Shown here piece by piece: positions 1 to 9,420 of a stretch of DNA of 64,000 nt. Each line of letters opens with the position of its first letter. Positions within the stretch are counted from its first letter, which is position 1. The position numbers and the translations under genes are program-made. Origin of the DNA: Rummeliibacillus sp044763875 (lineage in GTDB: Bacteria; Bacillota; Bacilli; Bacillales_A; Planococcaceae); assembly GCF_044763875.1 (NCBI RefSeq), contig NZ_JBIWGZ010000003.1:593626-657625 (forward strand), given 5' to 3'. Under the pieces are notes generated by a model that saw only the letters and a program-made list of their open reading frames with translations, had not been told where the DNA came from and did not search any database.

Positions 1-1239
1 ATCTTTTTTATTTTGTATTGGCAATGAAACAATAAATTTTGTTCCTTGTCCTAATCTACTTTCTACGGAAATATGGCCTTGATGTTGTAAAACAATGGCA
101 TGCGCAATGGCCAAACCTAGACCTGTCCCCTCTTTTTGTTGATTTTTTGTAGCTTGATAAAATCGTTCAAAAATATGTTGTGTATCTTGCTCACTTATTC
201 CTATTCCTGAATCTTCAACGATTAGCTCAATTTTATTATTAAAGCTTGAGAGAAACACATTAATAAACCCTTGCTCCGTAAATTTAGCCGCATTATCAAG
301 TAAAATATATAGCATTTCTCGAATTTTTGTTTCATCGCCAATAAAATGTATTTTGCCATCTATTTTTGTTTTAAGTTTGATTGATTCTGGTAAAGTTCTT
401 TCAAAGGACTTTGTCATATTTTTAACTATATCGGATAGCACAATTGAATCCTTCTTAATAGGCAACTTATTTTGATCAAAACGTGCTAAAAATAATAGAC
501 CTTCTAGCAATGTTTCCATATGTTGTGCTTCGTCTTTTAAGTCAGTTATTACTTCTTTTCCAAAAGCACTGAATCGATTCTCGTCATCACTTTCTAATAC
601 TTCCAAAGAGCTATAGAAAACTGTTAAAGGTGTTCGTAATTCATGTGACGCATCTGATACAAATTTGCGTTGACGATCAAAAGACTGCTTAATCGGTACC
701 ATTGCTTTACCTGCAAGATAGTGACTAAGAAAAGCAATAATTATTATACCAATCAAAGTAAGAATAATAATTGCGTACATCATTCTCTCTAACAAATGAA
801 ATTCTTTCGTAACAGATTGTCCAATAATCATATAATTTCCATTCGAATTTAAAGGTTGATGATATTTTAACAGTAGTAAATGTTCCCCTTTCCACTCAAT
901 AGATTGTGGATCATCATCTTTTGCATTTACCATTAGTTGGTCAATATCTTTACTAAGTCCATGAATAGATTCGTCCCCGTGCACTAATTTATGGCGATTT
1001 GTGAAAATATAATAAAAATAAATTCTGTTTGCATCATATTCGATTTCTCTATCTTTTCTAATATTATCCCCCATTAAATGATAGTGCTCCTTTTGGTGGA
1101 ATAATTTAAGTTCTTGTACTTGCTGTTGTTGTACAATCGCAATAATAGCAAAATAGAGAACAATCATTAGTAAAAATATAAATAGTAAGAAAAAGGCTAA
1201 ATATTGCACTGTTAGTTTTCGTTGAATTTGTTTAAACAT
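1..1239 (-). CDS. Sensor histidine kinase (3' end beyond the window)
   Basis: Membrane sensor kinase that would phosphorylate the response regulator encoded just upstream. Translating the open frame gives 413 residues with no stop before the edge. It has a transmembrane helix at about 10-38, an extracellular part of about 120 residues, a second helix at about 158-178, the phosphoacceptor box SDASHELRTPL with His199, and an ATPase domain with N-box (LLDNAAKF), G1 (VEDSGIGI) and G2 (GTGLGLAI) motifs. Only the last few residues should be missing. Its start overlaps the regulator stop by 8 bp, so the two are co-translated. The input signal is unknown; the extracellular part matches no sensor fold I recognise. 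Confidence 0.9.
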   Translation of the reverse strand, partial: MFKQIQRKLTVQYLAFFLLFIFLLMIVLYFAIIAIVQQQQVQELKLFHQKEHYHLMGDNIRKDREIEYDANRIYFYYIFTNRHKLVHGDESIHGLSKDIDQLMVNAKDDDPQSIEWKGEHLLLLKYHQPLNSNGNYMIIGQSVTKEFHLLERMMYAIIILTLIGIIIIAFLSHYLAGKAMVPIKQSFDRQRKFVSDASHELRTPLTVFYSSLEVLESDDENRFSAFGKEVITDLKDEAQHMETLLEGLLFLARFDQNKLPIKKDSIVLSDIVKNMTKSFERTLPESIKLKTKIDGKIHFIGDETKIREMLYILLDNAAKFTEQGFINVFLSSFNNKIELIVEDSGIGISEQDTQHIFERFYQATKNQQKEGTGLGLAIAHAIVLQHQGHISVESRLGQGTKFIVSLPIQNKKD

Positions 1240-1909
1240 AGGCATCTCTCAATTTATAACCAATCCCTCTTACTGTTTGAATAAGAGAAGGTTGTTCACC
1301 ATCATCTATTTTTTTTCGAACTAATTTCACTAATGCATCCAGTGCATTATTCGATACTTCCTCGTCATATCCCCAAATATGGTCATAAATTTGTTCCCTT
1401 GTTAAAATACGTCCTTTATTTATAAATAGATATTCTAATAATAAAAACTCATTTTTTGTTAATTCAATTTTCTCATGATTCTTGAAAAGCGCTCTTGCAT
1501 CTATATGCAGTTCATATGATTGCAGTTGAATAATTTGTTCGATCGGTTTGTTTTTTCTACGCAAAATTGCACGGATTCTTGCTAATAGCACCTGCATCTT
1601 AAAAGGCTTAATCAGATAATCGTCTGCTCCCATATCTAGGCCTTGAACCACATCTTGTGCATCGTCTCTAGCAGTTAACATCAAAATGCCACCTTCATAT
1701 CCATTTTTTCGTAACTCCTGACATACAATGATTCCGTCCATTTTGGGCATCATCCAATCTAAAATGATCAAATCATACTCCTCAATAAATGCTTTTTCCA
1801 ATGCTTCAATACCGTTTTCTACACCATCAACTAAATATCGTTCCTTTTTTAACATAAAAACAATATTCTTCAACAACCTCATATCATCTTCAGCAATAAG
1901 AATTTTCAT
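1232..1909 (-). CDS. OmpR/PhoB-family response regulator
   Basis: DNA-binding partner of the adjacent kinase. The 225 residues comprise a receiver domain (about 1-115) with acidic pocket E7/D8/D9, phosphorylation site Asp51 in LDWMMP and the conserved Lys in LIKPF. A winged-helix C-terminal domain (about 128-222) carries the typical LTREQI and VRGIGYKL motifs. The ATG follows AAGGTGAG at good spacing. The pair is probably transcribed regulator first. Target genes cannot be read from the sequence. I assign only the family, not an ortholog. Confidence 0.93.
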   Translation of the reverse strand: MKILIAEDDMRLLKNIVFMLKKERYLVDGVENGIEALEKAFIEEYDLIILDWMMPKMDGIIVCQELRKNGYEGGILMLTARDDAQDVVQGLDMGADDYLIKPFKMQVLLARIRAILRRKNKPIEQIIQLQSYELHIDARALFKNHEKIELTKNEFLLLEYLFINKGRILTREQIYDHIWGYDEEVSNNALDALVKLVRKKIDDGEQPSLIQTVRGIGYKLRDAYV

Positions 1910-2041
1910 ATTCTCACCTTCTAATTTGAAAATAGTACTTTAATATTACTACATTAAACTGAAATATATCTGAATCTTCGATAAAGAAAAATAAATCTTG
2001 TAATTGATTTAAAACCTACTTTTTCTCTAGCGAAAACAAAA

Positions 2042-2077
2042 AAATAGTGAAAGCCATATGATTAGCTTTCACTATTT
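2042..2077 (-). terminator. Intrinsic terminator of the Bax-inhibitor gene
   Basis: A perfect 13-bp stem (AAATAGTGAAAGC and its complement) with a 10-nt loop, followed on the minus strand by a T-rich run. It lies just past the stop of the Bax-inhibitor gene. Confidence 0.85.
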
Positions 2078-2086
2078 AGTAAATGA

Positions 2087-2716
2087 TTAATCTTCATCAA
2101 AAATATTTTTCAAATAGTAAACAAGTTTTAGTAACTCTGTAAATAGGTTGATGAAGTCTAAATAAAGATTTAATGCAACAAGTGGAACTTCTTCATCACT
2201 AATATGGTTATGGGCAATTTGGTTCATATCATACAATGTGTAGCCTACAAATAGGAGTACACCAATCGCACTAGCAATCACCATAACAAGATTACTAAAA
2301 CCGACAAATATTGTAATAATAGAGAAGATAAACACACCGATTAATACGATAAATAAAAACTTACCCCAGTTACCTAAATTACGTTTTGTATTGTAACCAA
2401 TAAGACCAGTCACAATAAATATAGCTGCAGTTGTACCAAAGATAACAAGAACTAGATTGCCACCTAAAGCACCAATATAAAAGTTTAATAAACTAAATAA
2501 CGTAATACCTGTCAAGAAAGCAAACAAAATTGAAATGAATTTGCTGGCTTTTCTTGCAGCACGACTAAACATAACAATAATAAGTAAAACAACTGTTGCA
2601 ATACTGATTGGCATAACCAGTGATTGCGGAACAAAAACCCCTGCAAATAACCCAACAGCCGTCACTGCCCATAGCAAGGTAAAGAACCGAAGAACCTTCG
2701 GAAATTGTGATTCCAT
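2087..2716 (-). CDS. Bax inhibitor-1 (YccA/YetJ-type) membrane protein
   Basis: Integral membrane protein of 209 residues with about seven hydrophobic helices, of the TMBIM/BI-1 family. B. subtilis YetJ, a pH-sensitive calcium leak channel, is a family member of similar length. Conserved features visible are the LYDMNQI segment and the C-terminal LYLDFINLFTELLKL segment, which place Asp residues where the family has its di-aspartyl pH sensor. Start ATG follows AAGAGG. It is monocistronic with its own terminator. Calcium transport is a family inference; orthology to YetJ itself is not proven. Confidence 0.85.
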   Translation of the reverse strand: MESQFPKVLRFFTLLWAVTAVGLFAGVFVPQSLVMPISIATVVLLIIVMFSRAARKASKFISILFAFLTGITLFSLLNFYIGALGGNLVLVIFGTTAAIFIVTGLIGYNTKRNLGNWGKFLFIVLIGVFIFSIITIFVGFSNLVMVIASAIGVLLFVGYTLYDMNQIAHNHISDEEVPLVALNLYLDFINLFTELLKLVYYLKNIFDED

Positions 2717-2806
2717 TCAAAATAACCTCTTCTCGAATATTTGATTTATTATTATGTACGATTTAAGTCCTTGAAAGTTTCAATTAAACTTCAAAAATTT
2801 AAGGAA

Positions 2807-2832
2807 GGTGTTTAGTATATCCACTAAACACC
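2807..2832. promoter_or_regulatory. Perfect 10-bp palindrome between divergent genes
   Basis: GGTGTTTAGT and its exact complement are separated by 6 nt. There is no T-run on either side, so it is a poor terminator. It lies between the divergent Bax-inhibitor and SH3-protein genes, where an operator would sit. The binding protein is unknown. Confidence 0.35.
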
Positions 2833-2972
2833 AATTCCAATTATCTCCACATTAAGGTAATTTATATCTTTAATAATTAGTTTACCTACACATAAAAAAT
2901 AGTTAGGTGGAATATTACTGAGCGTATATTAATATAAGTAAACTAAAGACAAACTATTAAAAGGAGAATTGT

Positions 2973-3746
2973 ATGATGAAACTAACTTACCTGAAATATC
3001 TTATCGCTCTCATTCTTGTCATTGGTTTATTTGTAGCACAGCAGCCAAAAGCGCACGCTGAAACAATGAGTGGTGAAGTAATCTATCCGACACATCTTTA
3101 TAAAAAAACAAGTTCAAACTCTACTAAGATAGCCAAGCTTAATATTAACAATAAGATTCTTCTGTATTCTATTTATCCTAACGGCTGGGCAAAAGTTAAA
3201 TATGGACGAAAAATAGGATATATCTACAGCGTTAATTTAAATATCTTAAAAAAGCAAAAAATAAGCTATACCATGAATCCAAAAAAGGTTTATAAATATC
3301 ATAATACTGGTGTTGCATTACTCACATATTCTAGTGAATACGATTATATGTGGAGTAATGGAAAAACTTCTAGCCCCTCCTTAGGATATATTAATAAAAA
3401 TTCATATATTTGGTATCAAGGTAAAAAACTATATCTGGATAATCCAGACCAACTACACATGATTGAAGGGGCACGTGGCCTTACTATGTACTCTGCTAAT
3501 GCAGAGGGATTGACGTTACTTGAGTATCCCGTAATCAACAATAAAAAATACTACTTTATGGGACCAACTCCTGTACAAATGAACATTCTAATAAAACCTT
3601 TTACAGTAAAGGCAGGAACCTTCAAAAATGTTGTGCGAGTCAATTATGGAGAGATCAAAATGTATCTTGCACCAAATGTAGGTATTATTAAAATAACTAA
3701 AGAAGGAAAACCGACTAGAGAACTTATTTCCCTAACTAATCGATAA
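2973..3746 (+). CDS. Secreted SH3b-domain protein
   Basis: Exported protein of 257 residues. A signal peptide (about 1-30) has a hydrophobic core LIALILVIGLFVA and a likely cleavage after AHA. A bacterial SH3 domain follows (about 33-78, ending in GYIYSVNLN) and would bind cell-wall peptides. The remaining 175 or so residues are rich in Tyr, Lys and Asn and match nothing I recognise; no wall-hydrolase active site is visible. AAGGAG precedes two tandem ATG codons. It stands alone with its own terminator. Confidence 0.75.
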   Translation: MMKLTYLKYLIALILVIGLFVAQQPKAHAETMSGEVIYPTHLYKKTSSNSTKIAKLNINNKILLYSIYPNGWAKVKYGRKIGYIYSVNLNILKKQKISYTMNPKKVYKYHNTGVALLTYSSEYDYMWSNGKTSSPSLGYINKNSYIWYQGKKLYLDNPDQLHMIEGARGLTMYSANAEGLTLLEYPVINNKKYYFMGPTPVQMNILIKPFTVKAGTFKNVVRVNYGEIKMYLAPNVGIIKITKEGKPTRELISLTNR

Positions 3747-3813
3747 AATATCAAAAAAGTAGTTGGCTAAAAAAGTATAATTTAATAAGAAATTTAGTTT
3801 TTAAATTACGTAA

Positions 3814-3853
3814 AAAATTGCTCTTCCCCACTTTTGTGAGGAAGAGCAATTTT
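3814..3853 (+). terminator. Terminator after the SH3 protein gene
   Basis: A 14-bp stem (AAAATTGCTCTTCC and its complement) with a 12-nt loop, followed by TTTTCTTT. It could also serve the convergent gene on the other strand. Confidence 0.85.
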
Positions 3854-3943
3854 CTTTAAATGCGCAAGAGGACACAATTAGTTTTATAGCTTTCTGGATA
3901 ACCTTTTTAATTTTATAATTTTCATATGACAAAGACTTTTATT

Positions 3944-4915
3944 TTATAAAAAATAGGTCCACTTTACACTATCAATTAATGCATCAACTTGTTTTTGATT
4001 GAGCTTAAACTTCACTTTGCTTTTAGAATTTTTTAATTCAACCTCTACAATACTGTTACTTGTAATGTTGTTTTTTAAAAATGCTATTTCTGATTTCGTG
4101 AGAGAAGCCCCATTTTCCTTTAATTTTATAATTTTACTTTTCTTATTGATTGTAAATTTAATTTGGCTAGGTTTTATTTTTGGATGTTCAGTAACTAATA
4201 ACAGATAGACATATTTTTTATCCATTGTTGGTATTAGAGCAATATTGTTTTTATAAATAAAATCACCCTTCTTATTAATAATGTTTTTATGTCCGTACAT
4301 AGTCCATCCATCAACAGTTTCCTTATAAAAACTATCTTTCAATGCTCTTCTTACTGTAATAGTCCGATTTTTAGTTGTTTTATTCCCTGAAGAATCTACA
4401 ACAGTATATGTTAATTTATAAGTACCTATTTTGTTACTATTTACTTTTCCACTTATTTTAATTTTATTTGTTATATTACCATCATTCGCATCTTTTGCAC
4501 TGATACCTTTTTTAGCATTAAATACTGTTCCTTTATAGATAGTCTTATTGTCAACACCTGACAAAATAGGTGCTTTCGTATCAGTAATATTTACTTTAAA
4601 ATTTGTAGAAATGTTTTTATATACAACATTTAAAACAATATTCCCTTTTTTTAAAGGAATAATTTTATTAGAATCAATCTTTGCTATAGATTGATCTGAA
4701 CTCGTCCAAGTGATATTACTGTTAACTGTTGTTGATTGACCATTTGTTATTACCGTAATTGCTAAATCCTCCTTTTCTCCGACTTCTAAAGTTTCTAAAT
4801 TACTAGGAATCAATATCGTTGATGATTCTTCACCATCAAAAGCATTCACCTCATTAGAATGACCAAGAATGGCAAATGCAATCATTATTAATAGTACTAA
4901 TCGTATACTTTTCAT
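3944..4915 (-). CDS. Secreted Ig-like (BIG2 + DUF5011) protein
   Basis: Exported 323-residue protein. The signal peptide is about 1-25 with cleavage near NEVNA. A bacterial Ig-like BIG2 domain follows (about 40-110, with ITWTSSDQSIAKID). A DUF5011-type Ig domain (about 113-188) has the usual GTYKLTYTVVDSSGN strand. The last 130 residues are Lys-rich and unrecognised. There is no LPXTG motif, transmembrane anchor or SLH repeat, so it is probably released or loosely wall-bound. An excellent AGGAGG lies 5 nt before the ATG. Function is unknown; adhesion or surface display is a guess from the domains. Confidence 0.72.
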   Translation of the reverse strand: MKSIRLVLLIMIAFAILGHSNEVNAFDGEESSTILIPSNLETLEVGEKEDLAITVITNGQSTTVNSNITWTSSDQSIAKIDSNKIIPLKKGNIVLNVVYKNISTNFKVNITDTKAPILSGVDNKTIYKGTVFNAKKGISAKDANDGNITNKIKISGKVNSNKIGTYKLTYTVVDSSGNKTTKNRTITVRRALKDSFYKETVDGWTMYGHKNIINKKGDFIYKNNIALIPTMDKKYVYLLLVTEHPKIKPSQIKFTINKKSKIIKLKENGASLTKSEIAFLKNNITSNSIVEVELKNSKSKVKFKLNQKQVDALIDSVKWTYFL

Positions 4916-5041
4916 ATTTTCCTCCTATATAGTTAAAATTTGTATATATACTATTATAGTAACAATTAATCAGGCAATCAATTGGATATTTTTAGTATCC
5001 ACAAGTAAAAAGCTATTTTTTCTGATTGGCCTTTTCCTTGA

Positions 5042-5082
5042 AAAAAACCTTCTTCTCAAATTGGTTTTGAGAAGAAGGTTTT
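5042..5082 (-). terminator. leuS terminator
   Basis: A perfect 16-bp stem (AAAAACCTTCTTCTCA and complement) with a 9-nt loop and a T-run on the minus strand, about 50 bp past the leuS stop. Confidence 0.88.
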
Positions 5083-5130
5083 TATGGCTTAGACTGTTTC
5101 TACATTGGATATGGAAAATTTTAATTTGGT

Positions 5131-7548
5131 TTATTTTGCAACGATGTTTACAAGTTTACCAGGAACAGCAATAACTTTTTTGATGTCTTTGCCTTCGATA
5201 TTTTCTTTTACGTGTTGATCAGCAAGTGCAGCTTTTTCTAGATCTTCACGCGATGCATCTTTTGCAACCATCAGTTTAGCACGTACTTTTCCGTTAACTT
5301 GAACAACGACTTCGACTTCATCATCTACAAGTTTGGCTGGATCGAATGTTGGCCATTCAGCATAGGTGATTGTTTCCGTGTGACCCAGTTTTCCCCAAAG
5401 TTCTTCAGCAATGTGAGGAGCGATTGGTGCTAACATTTTGACGAATCCTTCAGCGTAGGCTGTTGGTACAACTTCAGCTTTATAGCAATCGTTGATGAAG
5501 ACCATCATTTGAGAAATTGAAGTATTGAAACGGATATGTTCGTTGTTATCTGTCACCTTTTGTACTGTTTGGTGATACACTTTTTCTAAAGTTGTATCAT
5601 TTGATGCTTGGATTTTATCTGATAGTTCGCCATTCTCTTCGTTGATAAATAGACGCCAGATACGGTCTAAGAAACGACGTGCTCCGTCTAATCCGTTTGT
5701 AGACCAAGGGATAGAAGCCTCAAGTGGGCCCATGAACATTTCATATAAACGAAGTGTATCTGCACCATGACTAGCTACGATATCGTCTGGGTTTACAACA
5801 TTCCCTTTCGATTTAGACATTTTTTCGTTACCTTCACCTAGGATCATACCTTGGTTGAATAGTTTTTGGAATGGTTCCTTTGTTGGTACAACACCCAAAT
5901 CATAAAGAACTTTATGCCAGAATCGAGCATACAGCAAGTGAAGTACTGCGTGTTCTTGACCACCGATGTAAATATCAACTGGTAACCAACGTTTTAGTAG
6001 CTCTGGATCAGCGATTACTTCTTTGTTATGTGGATCGATATAGCGTAAGAAGTACCAGCTTGAGCCAGCCCATTGTGGCATTGTATTTGTTTCACGACGT
6101 CCTTTTTTACCTGTAACAGGATCTACAACATTTACCCATTCATCAATATTTGCAAGTGGTGATTCACCTGTACCACTTGGACGGATATCAGAAGTTTTTG
6201 GTAGAACTAATGGAAGTTCTTCTTCTGGAACTGTTGTAATTGTACCATCTTCCCAATGGATGACAGGAATCGGTTCACCCCAGTAGCGTTGACGAGAGAA
6301 TAACCAGTCACGTAGACGGTAGGAAACTTTCTTTTCGCCGACTTTGTTTTCTTCAAGCCATGCGATTGCTTTCGTAATCCCTTCCATTTTGCCTAAACCA
6401 TTTAAGAAATCTGAGTTGATATGTGGACCATCTTCAGTAAAGGCTTCTTTTTCAACATCTCCACCTTCAAGAACAGGGATGATCGGTAAATTGAATTGTT
6501 TTGCAAATTCATAGTCACGTTCATCATGTGCTGGCACGGCCATGATTGCACCTGTACCATAGCTAGCTAATACATAGTCTGCAATCCAAATTGGAATCTC
6601 TCTACCATTAATAGGATTCACAGCGTATGCACCAGTGAAGACACCTGTTTTTTCTTTTGCTAAATCAGTACGTTCAAGATCCGATTTCATCTTCACTTCA
6701 TTAAGGTATGCTTCTACAGCTTCACGTTGAGAATCTGTCGTGATTTCTTTTACTAATGCATGTTCTGGAGCAAGTACTGTGTAAGTAGCACCAAACAATG
6801 TATCTGGGCGTGTAGTGAATACGCGGAAGCGTTTATCCGTATCTTTGATATTGAAATCGACTTCAGCACCTTCAGAACGACCAATCCAGTGACGTTGCAT
6901 ATCTTTAATATTTTCTGGCCAATCAACTTCTTCTAAATCATCAATTAGACGATCAGCATATGCAGTAATTTTAAGCATCCATTGTTTCATCGGACGACGT
7001 TCTACTGGATGACCACCACGTTCTGATTTACCATCGATCACTTCTTCGTTTGCTAGCACCGTACCAAGTGCTGGACACCAGTTAACAGCTACTTCGTCAA
7101 TGTAAGCTAAACCTTTTTTATACAATTGGATGAAGATCCATTGAGTCCATTTATAGTATTCAGGATCTGTTGTATTAATTTCACGATCCCAATCATAGCT
7201 AAAACCTAGTTCTTGGATTTGGCGTTTAAATGTGCTGATGTTCTTTTGTGTAAATTCTGCAGGGTCATTTCCTGTATCAAGTGCATATTGTTCAGCAGGA
7301 AGACCAAATGCATCCCAGCCCATTGGATGCATTACATTATAGCCTTGCATACGTTTGAAGCGAGATAAGATATCTGTTGCAGTATAGCCTTCAGGGTGTC
7401 CTACATGAAGACCTGCCCCTGATGGATATGGGAACATATCTAATGCAAAAAATTTAGGTTTTGACTCGTCATTTACTGTTTTGAATGTTTCGTGTTCAGC
7501 CCAGTAAGCTTGCCATTTTTTCTCGATTTCTTGATGATTGAAATTCAA
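5131..7548 (-). CDS. leuS: Leucyl-tRNA synthetase
   Basis: Class I cytosolic enzyme that charges tRNA-Leu with leucine. The HIGH motif appears as HVGH within PSGAGLHVGHPEGY, the KMSKS loop as EKMSKSKGN, and the CP1 editing domain lies between them. I chose the TTG start that gives MNFNHQEIEKKWQ because AAGGAGG sits directly before it and the product is then 805 residues, the family length. Starting about 50 codons earlier would translate the T-box leader. It is controlled by the leader upstream and ends at its own terminator. Confidence 0.97.
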   Translation of the reverse strand: MNFNHQEIEKKWQAYWAEHETFKTVNDESKPKFFALDMFPYPSGAGLHVGHPEGYTATDILSRFKRMQGYNVMHPMGWDAFGLPAEQYALDTGNDPAEFTQKNISTFKRQIQELGFSYDWDREINTTDPEYYKWTQWIFIQLYKKGLAYIDEVAVNWCPALGTVLANEEVIDGKSERGGHPVERRPMKQWMLKITAYADRLIDDLEEVDWPENIKDMQRHWIGRSEGAEVDFNIKDTDKRFRVFTTRPDTLFGATYTVLAPEHALVKEITTDSQREAVEAYLNEVKMKSDLERTDLAKEKTGVFTGAYAVNPINGREIPIWIADYVLASYGTGAIMAVPAHDERDYEFAKQFNLPIIPVLEGGDVEKEAFTEDGPHINSDFLNGLGKMEGITKAIAWLEENKVGEKKVSYRLRDWLFSRQRYWGEPIPVIHWEDGTITTVPEEELPLVLPKTSDIRPSGTGESPLANIDEWVNVVDPVTGKKGRRETNTMPQWAGSSWYFLRYIDPHNKEVIADPELLKRWLPVDIYIGGQEHAVLHLLYARFWHKVLYDLGVVPTKEPFQKLFNQGMILGEGNEKMSKSKGNVVNPDDIVASHGADTLRLYEMFMGPLEASIPWSTNGLDGARRFLDRIWRLFINEENGELSDKIQASNDTTLEKVYHQTVQKVTDNNEHIRFNTSISQMMVFINDCYKAEVVPTAYAEGFVKMLAPIAPHIAEELWGKLGHTETITYAEWPTFDPAKLVDDEVEVVVQVNGKVRAKLMVAKDASREDLEKAALADQHVKENIEGKDIKKVIAVPGKLVNIVAK

Positions 7549-7617
7549 TGGTAACTCCTCCTTCTTGTGTAAAATAACGATAGTTAGTTTGCTTCTAATA
7601 TGAAGAATGCCGTGAAA

Positions 7618-7858
7618 TATAAAAACTCTCGTCCCTTGAAAAAGGGACGAGAGTTTAAAATCTCCCGCGGTACCACCCAAATTAGTGTAAGCACTCAACT
7701 TGATTCCTTAACGCGGAAAACGACTATGGCTATCATTTATTTCACCATTGTGACTCCCGGGCGAGTTCAATTTACCGATTTACTAACTTACACCAACCGT
7801 TAGCTCTCTACAAAATCAAGATAAACCTACTATTCCCTTTCACAGTCATATCATTATT
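7618..7858 (-). promoter_or_regulatory. T-box leader controlling leuS (specifier CTC)
   Basis: Reading the minus strand, the leader has the specifier region (AATTGAACTCGCC, leucine codon CTC at 7763-7765), the antiterminator core TGGTACCGCGGGAG at 7662-7675, and then a terminator stem (7623-7656, 15 bp with a T-run). Uncharged tRNA-Leu would pair with CTC and the TGG bulge and let transcription enter leuS. The parts are in the standard T-box order and the specifier agrees with the gene product. Confidence 0.95.
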
Positions 7859-7865
7859 GAATCTT

Positions 7866-7894
7866 ATTCTAATCGAAGTAACGTAAATTGACAA
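7866..7894 (-). promoter_or_regulatory. Sigma-A promoter of leuS
   Basis: Minus-strand TTGTCA, a 17-bp spacer and TAGAAT. The expected start of transcription, near 7859, is just at the 5' end of the T-box leader. Confidence 0.65.
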
Positions 7895-7908
7895 GAGATT
7901 TAGTAAAT

Positions 7909-8553
7909 TTATGAAAATTTCGGGATTAAATCAATATTCAACTGCACACCTGTATCACGAAGTACATCTTCAACTTTAAAACCTTCCATCACTTCTTTTA
8001 ATACGAGCCCATTATTTGTGACTTCAATTACCGCTTTTTCCGTAATGATTAAATCAACTACTGTTTTACCTGTTAACGGTAAATCACAAGTCTTTTTAAT
8101 CTTTGGAGACCCATCTTTTGCATTATGTTCCATGATGACAATCACTTTTTTTGCACCATGTACGAGATCCATTGCTCCACCCATACCTTTAATCATCTTT
8201 CCTGGAACCATCCAATTTGCAAGGTCTCCTTTTTCAGAAACCTCCATCCCCCCTAGAATGGCAACATCAATATGTCCCCCTCGAATCATGGCAAAAGATT
8301 CTGCACTACTAAAAAAAGCTGCTCCTGGTACAGTTGTGATGGTTTCTTTTCCAGCATTGATTAAGTCTGGATCTACTTTATCTGAAGTTGGGTAAGGTCC
8401 AATACCAAGAAGACCGTTTTCCGATTGTAAAATAACATTTTTTTCTTCTATATAATTAGCAACAAGTGTTGGCATTCCAATTCCTAGGTTCACGTAATTT
8501 CCGTCGGCTATCTCCTGCGAAGCCCTTTTAGCAATTTTTTCACGAATATTCAT
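7909..8553 (-). CDS. scoB: 3-oxoacid CoA-transferase subunit B
   Basis: Beta subunit of a heterodimeric CoA-transferase (succinyl-CoA:acetoacetate or AtoDA type) that moves CoA between short acids, linking acetoacetate use to central metabolism. It has 214 residues. The catalytic glutamate is Glu45 in SENGLLGIGP, the family signature. AGGAGGAGA precedes the ATG. It lies 11 bp after scoA and is co-transcribed with it. The sequence does not settle whether the natural acceptor is succinyl-CoA or acetyl-CoA. Confidence 0.92.
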   Translation of the reverse strand: MNIREKIAKRASQEIADGNYVNLGIGMPTLVANYIEEKNVILQSENGLLGIGPYPTSDKVDPDLINAGKETITTVPGAAFFSSAESFAMIRGGHIDVAILGGMEVSEKGDLANWMVPGKMIKGMGGAMDLVHGAKKVIVIMEHNAKDGSPKIKKTCDLPLTGKTVVDLIITEKAVIEVTNNGLVLKEVMEGFKVEDVLRDTGVQLNIDLIPKFS

Positions 8554-8564
8554 GTCTTCTCCTC

Positions 8565-9254
8565 CTATGAACGAGTCGTCACTTTTTCAATGCGCTTTTG
8601 TTGTTTTGCTTGAAGCATTCCTTGAACATAGATACTCGGCGTATGAATATAACCAGGATCGAGTTCGCCTATTGCAGCAAATTCTTCCACTTCAGCTATT
8701 GTAATTTTCGCTGCGGTTGCCATAATTGGATTAAAGTTTTGTGCTGTTTTATTATATTGTAGATTCCCTAGATGGTCTGCTTTATAAGCTCTGACCAACG
8801 CAAAATCAGCAACTAAAGATTCTTCTAGTAAATATTCTTTTCCACCAAAGTTGCGAATTTCTTTGCTTTCTGCAATCGGCGTACCAACCCCAGCAGGTGT
8901 ATAAAAAGCAGGAATTCCCGCACCACCAGCACGTATCTTTTCTGCCAAAGTACCTTGTGGTATTAGTTCAACTTCTAGTTCACCCGCTAATACTTGTCGT
9001 TCGAATTCTTTGTTTTCTCCAACATATGAAGCTATCACTTTTTTAATCTGTTTATTTCTTAATAGCAATCCAAGACCCCAATCATCAATACCACAGTTAT
9101 TAGAGATGACCGTTAAATCCTTTACTCTACTCTGAGCAAGGGCCATTATAAGCTGCTCTGGAATACCTACAAGCCCAAAGCCACCTACCATAATAGTCAT
9201 TCCGTCATTTACTTGTGATATGGCTTCTTCTGCAGACCGATAAATTATCTTCAC
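8565..9254 (-). CDS. scoA: 3-oxoacid CoA-transferase subunit A
   Basis: Alpha subunit partner of ScoB, 229 residues from the GTG start I prefer. GGGGGAG lies about 6 nt before this GTG, and the protein then begins VKIIYRSAEEAI, in register with known ScoA. An upstream frame extension adds 17 residues with no ribosome site. The CoA-binding GGFGLVGIPE segment and the VSNNCGIDDWGLG and GGAGIPAFYTPAGVGT signatures are intact. It is the first gene of the scoAB operon; no clear promoter or operator is visible ahead of it. Confidence 0.92.
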   Translation of the reverse strand: MKIIYRSAEEAISQVNDGMTIMVGGFGLVGIPEQLIMALAQSRVKDLTVISNNCGIDDWGLGLLLRNKQIKKVIASYVGENKEFERQVLAGELEVELIPQGTLAEKIRAGGAGIPAFYTPAGVGTPIAESKEIRNFGGKEYLLEESLVADFALVRAYKADHLGNLQYNKTAQNFNPIMATAAKITIAEVEEFAAIGELDPGYIHTPSIYVQGMLQAKQQKRIEKVTTRS

Positions 9255-9390
9255 TTTCCACTCCCCCTTTTCTATCATTTTCTCAAAGACGGAATATTCT
9301 TGCAAATTTAAATAGATTCATTTCCTTTCTGATGCGCCTGCTAAATTCTTTTAGATGATCATCCTCCAAAAAAATAAAATATATTAAATA

Positions 9391-9420
9391 AAAAAACTTA
9401 TTTATATAAATAAGTTTTTT
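9391..9420 (-). terminator. Terminator overlapping the end of the small secreted-protein gene
   Basis: A 13-bp AT-rich stem with a 4-nt loop and flanking A/T runs. The stop codon of the gene at 9398 is inside the hairpin, so the last codons form part of the stem. Confidence 0.7.

Noticed and set aside
7600..7803. Plus-strand open frame over the leuS leader
   Set aside because: It lies entirely within the T-box RNA structure on the other strand and has no ribosome site.
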